DNA of 64,000 nt, taken from Taiwanofungus camphoratus (lineage: Eukaryota > Basidiomycota > Agaricomycetes > Polyporales > Taiwanofungaceae). The notes beneath the pieces are model-generated. The model had not been told where the DNA came from. It did no database searches and saw only the letters and a list, made by a program, of their open reading frames with translations. The stretch spans positions 1,364,001 through 1,428,000 of the forward strand of contig CP021225.1 in NCBI GenBank assembly GCA_003999685.1, given 5' to 3'. Shown here in pieces: positions 50,166 through 61,299 of this stretch. Within the stretch, counting starts at the first letter, position 1. Every line of letters begins with the position of its first letter. The position numbers were made by a program, and so were the translations under genes.

Positions 50166-50537
50166 TCATGGACAAGCATGCCGTCTTTCTGTATGGGTGA
50201 ATTCTATGTTCCGCGTACCTATGTAGATAGAATAGTTGTTGAATGCGACTAAATTATCTTGCTTGCAAACGCATCTGTATGCGGAATCGCGACTTTGACA
50301 AGTTCGCGTTGTTTGTTCATTGTTTGCGCACGAGGATATAACGCGTCTATTGAGATCCGAGTCATCATGCAGAATCAAATAAAGTATCCTATGCTAGAAT
50401 TCCATCACTAACCAAGTCCTCATCGATTGTACTATCGAAAATTTCCGCGCAAACTGACTGTATTTACCCCCTGTATCTTCCCTATTGGTATCGTTCTCAT
50501 CCGACTGAACTGGTTCTGCACTCTACTTGAACTCACG

Positions 50538-53327
50538 ATGGCACAAAATATCCGAGATACAGAAGGTCTTCTGCGTGCCATCCCAAAGCCTGGCGAAACA
50601 ATGTGAGAATTAGAGGCTGTCCCTTTGTAGTGCATTAACTTAGGCCTGGCTTAGATTGCCTCAGGATGGCGAATCCAATGTACTCATTACCTCTGCTTTG
50701 CCTTACTGTAACAATGTACCTCATCTCGGTCAGTTGAGGTCTTCTTGGCAATACGGTGTTACTGAGAGATCAGCGGACCAGGTAACATCATCGGAAGTAC
50801 ACTGAGTGCTGACGTTTTCGCTCGGTGGGTATCTCTCCTGCCATTCCCCGATCAATGTACTCATTCAGGTGGTTGTTAAGCTATAATCGTATGCAAGACC
50901 TCTTTCTATTCTATCGTGCTGCTGAGCAAAAAGTTCTTAGGCACGAGAAATAGGCGGACTCTTTACATCTGTGGCACCGATGAGTATGGAACAGCAACAG
51001 AGACTCAAGCTCTCAAAGAAGGTCTCAACCCACGAGAATTGTGCGATAAATATAATGCTCTACACGTTGAGACATATAAATGGTTTGAGCTTAGGTAAGT
51101 GCATTTCCGGTACCAGATCGCATCATGACATTGGGTACCACAGCTTTGACCATTTCGGCCGCACGTCAACGCCACTCCATACCGAGTGAGTCTTGTACTA
51201 TCTTATTATTTATTGTACTTACAAAAATATCAGAATTTGTCAAGACATCTATCTGAATCTACTCAGGAACGGATATCTCGAAAAGCAGATTAAAGACCAA
51301 ACTTACTGCGAAGGATGCTCCAAGTGAATGATCCTGACGTCTATAATACCATATCGCTCATGTCATTGTAGGTTCCTGGCAGATCGCTTTGTAGAAGGAA
51401 CATGTCCACACTGCGGTGCAGACGTATGTCCCTACAGCCCATGACTAATCCAAGTTGCTTAGCAATCGTTTAGGATGCACGCGGTGATCAATGCGACTTT
51501 TGCAGCCGAACTCTGGATGCGGTAGACCTCATCAGTCCTCGTTGCCTGATCAATAAAGCACACATAGTGACGACGCGTTCTTCTGCCCATATGTATGTCA
51601 AGCTAGACACGCTGCAACCAAAGACGGAGGAGTGGATAAGAAAGTCCTGGAAGGAGGGAAAGTGGTCACCTAACGCGGTCGTCAATGCTGATGGGGAGTT
51701 GATTGACTCTCGTTTGAAGGGAGGACTTCGTCCGAGTCCTGTTACGAGAGACCTGTCTTGGGGCGTTCCTGTACCCACTGTAGAAGGTGAAGACGACCAG
51801 GGGATGAAGGGCAAGGTGCTATGTGAGTATTCTAGTAATAACGGTATCACGGTTAGCTGTTAATTGTCCTCCAGATGTATGGGTAAGCATTATTTACCCA
51901 TAATCATCTAAGAAAAAGGAATGTATCCATTTTGCGCTAGTTTGATGCACCCATAGGATACCCTAGTATCACCGCCAATTACACGCCGGAGTGGAAACAG
52001 TGGTGGTTCAACCAGAAAAATGTGCGCCTTTACCAATTCATGGGCAAGGATAATGTCTATTTCCACACTATCTTCTGGCCTTCTATTCAAATCGGAGATG
52101 GGCGTCCATGGACCTCGTTGTATCATCTTTCTACTACGGGTAATCATCTCTTCTCGTATGCGTTTCTCGCGTCCCTCGCTGACGGCTTGTCATAGAATAC
52201 TTGAACTATGAAGGCGGGAAGTTTTCGAAAAGTCATAACCGTGGCGTATTCGGTCCTGCCGCCAAGAAAACTGGCATACCTGTTTCGGTTTGGAGGTATT
52301 ATTTGATATCCGCAAGGCCGGAGACTGCGGATGCCATGTTCTCATGGGCAGATTGTGTAGGTTCGATGTTTAACTGAATTATCATGATTCTTACCGCGAG
52401 CTTTAGATTGCAGCTAATAACAATGTGCTGCTCAATAAGTGAGTCTGAATTTTGCGACCGGAGACTACTGTCTTATACTTGAATTACAGCTTTGGCAATT
52501 TCGTCAATCGAGTGTTGAAGTTTGTTACATCACAGTACGGTAGCGTGATACCCGATGGCGGCGATGCACTGGGCCCTCTGTCGCCCAACGATGACGTCGA
52601 TGCAGACTTTATCTCTGAATCAAATAGCCTACTCAAGGACTACATCGATGCCATGGAATCTGTGAAGTTGCGTCTTGGCCTCCAGACTGTCATGCTCCTC
52701 TCAGCTCGGGGAAATCTTTACTTACAGTCCTCTGGACTGGGCAAAGCATTGATGACGGAGAATCCAAAACGATGTGCTCAAGTCGTCTCGCGCGCCACCA
52801 ACCTTATCTACGTCCTTTCAGCTCTGGTCTTCCCTTTCATGCCTACCACGTCGGAATCCATGCTAGATCAGCTCAATGCACCCGCAAGGTCCGTCCCCGG
52901 AGTGCTTTGCAACGATATTCTACCAGGACACCGAATTGGCACGCCCGAACATCTATTCAAGCGGATCGATGAGAAGATGGCAGATGTGTGGAGGAATCAA
53001 TTTGGCGGAAACAAGCCCAGTGAAATTTCTCCAGAGCCCAGTGCTGATGCCACTCACATTGTTCCAGGCATGTCGAAGCGAAAAGCTGCTGCCGCGAAGA
53101 AGGCAGCAGACAAAGTTGCGGCTGCTGCACAGGACTCACAACCCACACAGCCAAAGTCTGCGGAGGTATTGGCCTGGGAACAGAAAGTTATGGAACAGGG
53201 ACAGGTGGTACGTGGGCTTAAGGCCAAGTCACCAAAAATGCCTGAGCTGGAGAAGGAGATTTCGGCTGCAGTGGACGAGTTGAAGCGATTGAAAGAGGAA
53301 TTGTCAGCGTTAGAGAAGAATCAGTAG
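50538..53327 (+). CDS. MES1: Cytoplasmic methionyl-tRNA synthetase
   Basis: Class I aminoacyl-tRNA synthetase charging tRNA-Met. It starts [20 protein letters not shown]. The catalytic domain has [17 protein letters not shown] (the HIGH-type motif), [20 protein letters not shown], zinc-type cysteines ([22 protein letters not shown]), [40 protein letters not shown] and the KFSKS loop in [15 protein letters not shown]. The anticodon-binding domain follows ([20 protein letters not shown]). The C-terminus has an alanine/lysine-rich linker, then a helix-turn-helix resembling [24 protein letters not shown] and [18 protein letters not shown]. About 13 exons. No mitochondrial presequence, so cytosolic. 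A tRNA-Ala gene lies 129 bases downstream. Confidence 0.95.
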
Positions 53328-53455
53328 ATCAGCATACGTGTACATTAAGCAATCCTTCCAACCTCTTCAAACTATTTCGATAACGCTTTGTTCGTGGCGG
53401 TCCGGTTGAAAAAGGCCTCATTGATATACAATCTTCATGCACGAATATTTTCGTC

Positions 53456-53537
53456 GGGCATTTGGCACAGTGGTAGCGCGCACGCTTCGCATCTTCGATG
53501 TTGCGTGAGGTCCAGAGTTCAATCCTCTGAATGTCCA
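53456..53537 (+). tRNA. tRNA-Ala(CGC) with a 10-base intron
   Basis: Acceptor arms GGGCATT (53456-53462) and AATGTCC (53530-53536) pair over seven positions, with the G3:U70 wobble that marks alanine tRNAs and discriminator A at 53537. The anticodon stem is CACGC (53481-53485) with GCGTG (53503-53507). The loop reads TT-CGC-A, then an intron at 53492-53501 (TCTTCGATGT), then T. The T arm is CAGAG-TTCAATC-CTCTG. The D arm has one A-C mismatch. Anticodon CGC decodes GCG. Polymerase III box B is the T-arm sequence itself. Confidence 0.88.
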
Positions 53538-53581
53538 TTGCTCATGCTTTTTGAGATGGTTTGGTTGCTGAACGCTGAACC

Positions 53582-56500
53582 TCATTGTCCATGCAACAGG
53601 AACAAGGTGGACCAGCTCTTTACATCATCAGGGCCTAGTTGACAAAGCTCAGGGTCTGTAAAAGTCGACGATGAGACGACAGCTTGTGCAACTGCTAGCT
53701 CTGGGAAGTCCACTGCAGTCCTACTAGACATCTTCGTGGCACTCCTAAAGAAGGGTAGAGCACGCATACTACCCAAAAGCAGTTGTTAGTCCTCCTGGTC
53801 CGCGTCTTGAGAAGCAGGCTTTGCGATTTGTTCCAGCTTGGCCAGCCAGTCGGCATATGGCACGAGGGGACGGCAAGTCTAGTCGAGACAACAGTAGCCA
53901 GCGAATGCCAAGAAACTGGACGTGCATGGACCAAATGAGTTATTGTTGTTGTGTTCGGTGCCTGAAGAAAATCGACAAGGGCATTTGCAGCTATCGGCAA
54001 CGTGACCCAATTCACGACCTAGAGCACTCACTATTATGGGTGGGGTCATGCAATCTTGGATCATAATGACATACACGGTTGTCGTCAGGAAAACACCGCA
54101 ATTTGGCAGTGCTCTGCACAATGGACGGAAACCATTCGTTCGTATTCCATGAGCCGTCAAGCCCACCGCATACTTGGCCTACTCGAACTAGTACAGGATT
54201 CAATGAGGTCTCCTCTGCAGCCCGGAGTAAAATCCATTCAGACACCCATTTGACACGATATATCCAGTACCAACAGCGGTCTCCGGCTTGATCGGAAGTT
54301 CTGCTTGGTCCGCATCGCCGGGAAGATCTGTAGAACGTTACATTATTGTTATTTGTGCGTAATATAAAAAATCTTGTAAGATCTGAACGCACTTCAAAAG
54401 ATGCCGATAGAACTAGTGTAAACGAAACGGGGCGGGTTTGATAGTGGGGAAGTCAAAGTGAAATCAACCAATGAACGCAAGCCTTGCACATTATTTTCGA
54501 ACGATGACAAAGCAAGGTTGAAGTCAACACGCCAAGCTGATGGGTGAGTTGATCAATAGAAGTGTCAGCCTTCAAACAAACAAGGTAAGAATAATTGGAC
54601 TGCTATCACTATAAATAACGTGCGTTACAGACTGATTCATCTGTGGATCTGCTCAGAAAGTTGCACATAGCGAGGAACACCAGCAAATCTGACCTCCACA
54701 AGGGTACCCTCAGGTAGACCAAAATTGGCGACCGTAAGATCGCTTTCGAGTAGTACAACCTTCTCCCAATCAACTGCGTCGGCATCGAGACCACAGCTCT
54801 CAAGCGCTAATTTCTGCCTCTCGAGTAACGTTTTCCCATCTTTGGTCGGGCGGTTGAGAGCATATACACGCAGCACTCCGGGTCAGAGACCAGTCTAGTA
54901 AGAACATAGCAGCCGAGGCTGCTAGTTGTACCCGTGACTAACACGAAGTCTCCGCCAGATTGGGTTGCAAAGCCTGCCTGATGAACAGGGAAATTCTGAG
55001 TGTACTTAGTGACCATTTCACGCATCGCATCTATGCGTGCCTCGTCGGACGTTTCAGTGACACTGTCAGCATCAGATGCCATCCTTGAAACAAAAGATGC
55101 TAGACGTGTGATGGAGGGATAGTCGTAGACGAAGTTCCCAACGGTCTTGCGCGTATCGAGCTGAGCCGAGTCTCTCAAAGCACGAAGGAGGGAGTTGCGG
55201 ATCCACGTTGCTTGCAGACTGTACATAGGTAATCAGCCAATTATCCACCGTATCAGATGACAAACCTATCACATCCATGTTGAAAATTGTCACCGTCATC
55301 TTGCACCGTGTGTAACAGCACCTTGCTCACGACCGCACGCACGAAATTGGTGATATTGCCGAGGCTCCAATCAGAGGGAGGTGGAATGCTGGTCTGAGTA
55401 CTCTCCTCCACCGCATTATATAACGCGTTGATTTCTTCGTTATAGTCTGCAATAACAGCTTGGCGACGAGCTGTGTTCTTGGCCGTATATGTGAATGGCT
55501 TGGGAGGCTTGGCTACTATGAACATCTTCACAAATCGAACATTCACATATGGCGACAATAACGAGCGGAGTGATGGCTTACCTCTTTGAACAATCTGGAA
55601 ATGCTACGGAGCATATGCATTCATTCTTTCAAATGTAAGCCTTCCGTGAAAGTGTCATGAGGTTCTTCAACAATGAAGTCGAGGAGTCAATGAGCACACC
55701 AGATCTCATTCTTGAATTCAGCCAGCTTGACTTGATCATCAAGATCGAACTTGAACTCCGGTCTTGTGTCTACGAGAACGTCGGCTTGAAATCTTCCGCG
55801 GCCGAACATCACGGACGATATGACATGTGGATCCTGATTAAGCATGTTCTCTGACCGAATAGTGAGTGCCCGCTATCTTGCTAGAAACTAAGAATCATAC
55901 CCAAAGGGCCCGGATTGGTCTATGATACAACATTGTCAAAGACTTATTGTTGCCCAGGTACCGAAAGGCTGACCTTTTCTCCTGTATTGTGCATAATTTG
56001 GTCATCGATGCGGCCAAAGACCCTCCAATATCCAGGTTTGGTTGGGTGAGGCATGAGGAGGTCTGATGTGGCATAGGCATCGATTCCATTGACTTTCAAG
56101 TTGATAACACTAGGTCGGCAAAACATGTTTGTCCTAGACAAATTATATGTCAATCGCAGACACAGCTGCAATCCGCTCATGTGAAGCCCTCAACCACTTA
56201 CGACCATCACAAATTCGGGAGTGTTGTTCCCATATGGCACCATCTCCGGAACTACAAGTCCTGGGAGACGAAAGTAGTCCCAGTCATACCCAACCTCCGC
56301 TATTGAGTAAGGCTACAATCAGTCATAAGAATATAGCAGAGCGATAAACATACCTGGTAACATGGGACTCATAATTCCCCCTTCCGTCCTTGCAAGACGA
56401 CACGTTACGAAACACTCTGGAACTGTCGGCATACCTCAATGAAGGAGGGCACACAGAAGACGATGTCGCTGCTTGTTGCCTTAGCAGCCTTGAACAACGC

Positions 56501-57524
56501 GTCAGGAGTCGGAACGGGAGCAGGCGATTTGGGCTCAAGAGAGCTGACTACAAGACCGCAGGATGCCTTGATCCAATGCAATAAGTGCTCTCCATTTATA
56601 CGGTACCATACATGCAAACAACGGAACTTACAGTCCAGCACAGCTGTAATACACCCATACCGTGATACATAGGCATAGTGTGCAACGAGAAGACTTGATT
56701 TGTCAGATTGCGCTCTCCAAGCCATGGAATAAGAGACAATTGGGCGAAGCGATGATTTGTCCAGTAAACCGGTTTGGGAAACGCCGTCGATCCTGGTAGA
56801 CCTGCGTCAGAAACGACAAGAGAGAAGAGTAATACGAAACATGGACCTGATGAATGCAAAATTATGACAGTCGCATCCGGTCCTTATTCTTGTATGGCAG
56901 CTCTTCTGTCAAGCTCGTAATGGACACATCGGACTCCGATGGCGGTAAAAACAACTCTAATAGAGGCATGGGTGACAACTGTGGTTCAGGTGTAGAAAAA
57001 TACTGGTTTTTCAGTATACACAGTGCATCTTTTGCGAGATCCTGCATGACTTGCTCGCAGCCTACGAGAACATGCTCCACTCCAACCTTGTTGATGAGGT
57101 GCGCCACAGCAGCCGGTGAGTTGCGAGGCGAGATAGGGAAGACGATATAGTTCGCACGCATAACGCTCATCATCATTGTGAAATATGGAATTGCATCTAT
57201 CGTGAAGGAGGGCATCAGTATATCTTGTAGCAAATCAGAGTGATTGAATGCTGTAGTCACCTAAAGGCGCACCTGGCTATTCATGCGACCTTCTGTTATC
57301 TTGGCACCATTATAGACAGCTCTTACACCTTCCGGCCCAAAGATGGTCCTGATACTACCATCATCTCTAGCGAAAAGGAAGAGACGGTGATCAGGAATAT
57401 GTTCAGAATGCCAGTCATATATTTCGGGAAGATTTAAGGAGCCATCGATAGGAGGCAGACGAAAAGTAGCACTCGAGAGCGCTTGGGTCTGAGGAGGCGG
57501 TGGAAGTGTACGACGATCCGACAT
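53582..57524 (-). pseudogene. Degenerate adenylate-forming reductase (NRPS-like, A-T-R)
   Basis: Intact relatives activate a carboxylic acid with ATP, tether it to phosphopantetheine and reduce it with NADPH. The start ATG at 57524 gives MSDRRTLPPPPQTQALSSAT. The A domain is partly preserved (LILHSSGSTAFPKPVYWTNH, MPMYHGMGVLQLCWT, DIVFCVPSFIE, TEGGIMSPMLP), but the piece between VPSFIE and TEGGIM, normally carrying GGGPL and the YG of motif A5, is missing. A carrier-like segment (about 55400-55200) and the reductase NAD-binding site (DFVLVTGTTSSLGCYVLTRL) follow. The reductase part then has an in-frame TGA at 54394-54396, TAA at 53786-53788, and frame changes near 54255 and 53865. Its sequence stays recognisable (RPVSWHSLATVVSTRLAVP) to 53582. 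A single eroding copy. Confidence 0.82.
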
Positions 57525-58877
57525 GTTGATAGTAAGTCAAGTCGGTGCTATTCCGTTCACGTCCAGCATATATACAGCGGCGTAGCGCGCAATCAATATC
57601 AAGTGTTTGCATCTGGTGGCTGTGAGCGGCGCAAGTGGGCAACCTTGAAATCGACAACAATAAGTAGGCCAACCTTCTGGCATGACGCCTCCGGAACTCT
57701 AATACAGGAATCCACATCTCGAGGGTCGAGCATGGGCAAAGACTACCGCACATGAAGGCGAGTTCGATGATGGAGCAGGCGCTGAGGCGACTGGCATCGA
57801 AGCCGTCAAACCCGAATCTTTTCAGATGGAATAACGAAGTCTCCGTATGCAACCTCACCATCACAGATTAGCCAGCAAGAAGCTTGGTGGAACAGCTATT
57901 TTAAAAAAAGAGTTCGAAAACGAGTTTGAGACATTCAAAGCGTAAACGAGTGACAGAACCGATAAGAGAATGTATATCATGAGCAAGTTGTTAGCAAGTG
58001 GAAAGACAATGATCGAGCCACAGTGTGACATACTGTGTGACAAGATGTGACAGGACGCGTAGAGCGCGTCTCGAGTGAAGGCGTGCCAGATTCGACATCT
58101 GATCCTTAGCAGTACGTACATAGAACGGTCATACATTCGTAACTGGTTAGAGCGAGCCGAGTGGGACCACTGCCCGCGGCCTTGCCATCATTGAAGTTGT
58201 TTGAAGCGCGTATATGACGTGCATCATCGACACCGGACAGGGGACATTGGTATGTGTTTTATTTCAAGTTGTAGGTGGGTAACATGAACGCGATAGGATC
58301 AGCGAAGAAAGCAACACTACTACAGCGCGCCTTGCTCGAATGCAACCAGAGGAGAATGCGGAGAATATGCTATGACCGCGTCGAAAGCAATGGTACAGCA
58401 AAGAAATCAGTCAAGCGGTCAGCGAAACAAGCAAGAAAACAGATCGTAACACCACAGAGGCGTAATCAAACGACAACAAGATCGAGGGGAAATAAAGCAG
58501 AAATCTATATACAGGAAGAGAAGGACACTATGAGCGGTTGGACAAGAATTGGTGATCATAAATAAATTTGGGGAAGAGGTCCATTCAAAACAACACAACA
58601 ACTAAAGAGCGACGACGGATGCCAGATGCCAGAAGCGAAAGCGGTGAGAGCATGGCTGTTGAGCTGAGAGTTTTATCGATTTGTGGGAACGACCACAGGA
58701 GTGCATAGACTAGCGTGTTTGGATTTAATCAAGGAATTCCTAGAGATGGAGCAAAGCGCGTGGACAACGAGATACGAAAAGTGTATAATTGGTTCGACTT
58801 GTTAATGATCTTGGAAACGTGGGTCCCACAAAAACCATGACACGTGAAACCGGAAGGACGGGAGACAAGTCGTCAGG
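57525..58877. other. Intergenic region
   Basis: Contains the promoter of the adenylate-forming reductase relic and the 3' flank of the forkhead gene. A 96-codon plus-strand frame at 58275-58565 is lysine/arginine-rich and antisense-like, with no family match. Confidence 0.5.
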
Positions 58878-61299
58878 CTAGTCCGGGGACGAGCCCGACG
58901 AGCTGCTTCCAGGCCTACCGCGGTCAGCGGGAGCAGTGCCACCAGTAGACATGCCCTGATTGTACTGCTGCATATTACCTTGGCCAGGTGCGGAAACATC
59001 CATTCCAACGCGCCTGGCAACGACGAGACCACTACTAGGGTCTCTGACATGCTGAACTCCCGGGCGAGGAGGCGGCTGCAGGACCAGCACATTGCGGATG
59101 TCGCGAACTTGGTTGGAAGTCGAAGGCATGGCGGACCTGGCATGTTGTACCTCAGATGAGCCAAGGTGCATGGGCGAGGACATGTGCGGCATGAAGGCGA
59201 GCGGCTGTCCAGAGGGCTGGGGAGCGAGAGCAGGCATTGCGGAGGCCCATGGAGACTGCGGAAGCCTGGCGGCGGGGGGAGAAAGCTGAGCGAACGATGG
59301 CTGCCAGTTGCCCAAGGACGATTGACCGAACGCAGGCTGGCCGAACGCGACTTGGCCGAAAGCCGCCGTCGATCGGGAGGCACGCTCGGGAGCAGACATA
59401 GATGCTTGGGAAAGCATCTGCGGCACTGGGATAGGAGAAGCAGACGGGGGAGCACTTCGGCTCTGGCTCTGGCCCTGAGAAGGACTCGCCTGAGTGTACG
59501 GAGAATTGGCCCTCCTGGTGCTGCTGCGTACGGCGGAGCCAGTATCAGTTCGCACACGACCCTGTCCTACGATGTGTCCTTGGTTCCTCAATTCGGGATC
59601 AATGTGGGTTTCCTGGAGTTGTGCAATTGAGATAGAAGGGGTTTGGCTAGTGCCTGATCTGCTTGCTTGGGACGGGGTGCTAACACTCTGGTCTTCATCG
59701 CTGGAGTTACTTTCCTCCTGACGAGAACCCAAGGCTGCCGCTTCTTGAGCGCGCCTGGCCAACTCAGCCTTTGTGGGCCTTTTGTTACGCTTGCGAGCGC
59801 GTTTGTTCCCCTCCCCCTGGGAGTAGTCAACGACCCAGTAACTGCCCTTTCCTGGCTCAGTGATAGGCTTCGAGACCCTGCGGAAACACTTGTTCAAGGA
59901 AAGATTATGGCGGATGGAGTTCTTTGTGGCAAGAATAGATAAAAATAATAGGTGATTTAAGCAGACTTGAGCAGGCGTCGAACTAGATGCTCACCTGCCA
60001 AGCCTTGTCGTGTGCGTTGTCCCTGAACCATTGAAACCTCTCTTCTAAGGCAGCATAAATCTCTTGCAAAGTCAGGCGTTTCTTTGGGCTTCCATGAATA
60101 GCTAGCTTGATTAACGTGGGATAGGGGTAGTTGGGTTTCTCTCCAGGAGGAGGGTCGGCGAGCGCGTATAAGCTAACCTCTTCGTCGGGACCAAGTCCAA
60201 GCAGCTGGCGTAAGTTCGGGGTCGGGTCTGGGAGGTCAGATGAAAGTGAGTGGCTCGTAGAGAGAAATAAGTGGCTCATGGGCTGCGTCGAGTGCGAATT
60301 TGAAGGAAGGGCTAAACCTGTGGTGTTCTCTCCGAGCGGTATGGTGCGGGGCGGGAAATCATGCTGGGGTGTCGAGGGCGGAAGGGGAATCGGAGCAGGG
60401 TCTCGACGCGAAAAAGTAGACATTTCCGAGGAATCGGGGGAGTTCAGCGACATCGACATGACATGCGGGCCATCATCCAGGTTGGGATACGTCATTGTTC
60501 TGGGACGGTAATAGGACTGTCCAGTGCCCTGAGGCGGTATCGTATCGAAGCGGACGTGATCCAGACCAATTCTTCGGGTGCCGTCGTAGGCGGGGTAGCG
60601 ATCCTGGAAATCGAGGGTGGGGGCTCCTGCAGTACTCTGTGCTTGATAAGATTCTCCCATTTGCACATTCTGGTTGGAATATCGACCCTCGTGGGTGCTT
60701 GTGCCACTCGACGCGCTTCTTGGGCTCCGAGTGCTTAAGTTGCCACTCTGGTCGCTCCCTTGGCTGCGTACAGAGTCTGTAGGGCTGCTGCCACCACTGT
60801 TCCGCCTGCGCGGAGCCTTTCAGCCAATCAGATTAATGCATGCTAGATCAGATAAGGCAGGAGGGGGACCCACTGGCTGAAGTACTGTAGGTGTCACTGG
60901 CGCAGACATTCGAGCATGGTAGTCAAAAAAAGCAGTTTGGTATTGAGCGTTGGGTTGGTCCTGAACGAACTGTGTGCTTTGGGAGGAATGAGAGGAGTCT
61001 GGAGGCATGTAGGGCGAATCGTCGACATAAATTGTGGCGCTGACATTTTCGAGACGTTGAGCAGCGTTGAAGGGGGGATTTTCGGCACCAAAAGTTGCAC
61101 GCTGAGGGTCGATAGCCGGCTGAAACTGCTCAGCGCGTTGGGGGTGCTGAACAACGCGCCCATCGTTTGAAGAGCCAGAATCCGACCCTGAGCTACTGCG
61201 TCGATATTGAGGGCCAGGAGGGTCGCCAGAGGTCTGCAGTGTAGTGGAATTGGCGGTGGTGAACGCGAAAAAGCGCCCTGCGGAAGCATCGGTGTCCAT
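58878..61299 (-). CDS. Forkhead (winged-helix) transcription factor
   Basis: Three exons (61299-60874, 60816-59995, 59921-58878), about 763 residues, all in frame. It starts [20 protein letters not shown]. The forkhead domain straddles the last intron: [40 protein letters not shown] and AWQ, then [20 protein letters not shown] and [28 protein letters not shown] is the DNA-contact helix. A basic run [20 protein letters not shown] just after it is a likely nuclear signal. Flanking regions are long and serine/proline/glutamine-rich, with FGQ repeats ([14 protein letters not shown]). Relatives include yeast Fkh and Hcm1 cell-cycle regulators; which paralogue this is cannot be decided. Confidence 0.93.

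Noticed and set aside
54394-54396. CGA to TGA change as a sign of repeat-induced point mutation
   Set aside because: A single C-to-T site does not show RIP; the other lesions are indels and a deletion, and no duplicated partner is in the window.
58275-58565. 96-codon basic plus-strand frame
   Set aside because: Lysine/arginine/glutamine-rich repeats of simple sequence downstream of the forkhead gene; no family resemblance.
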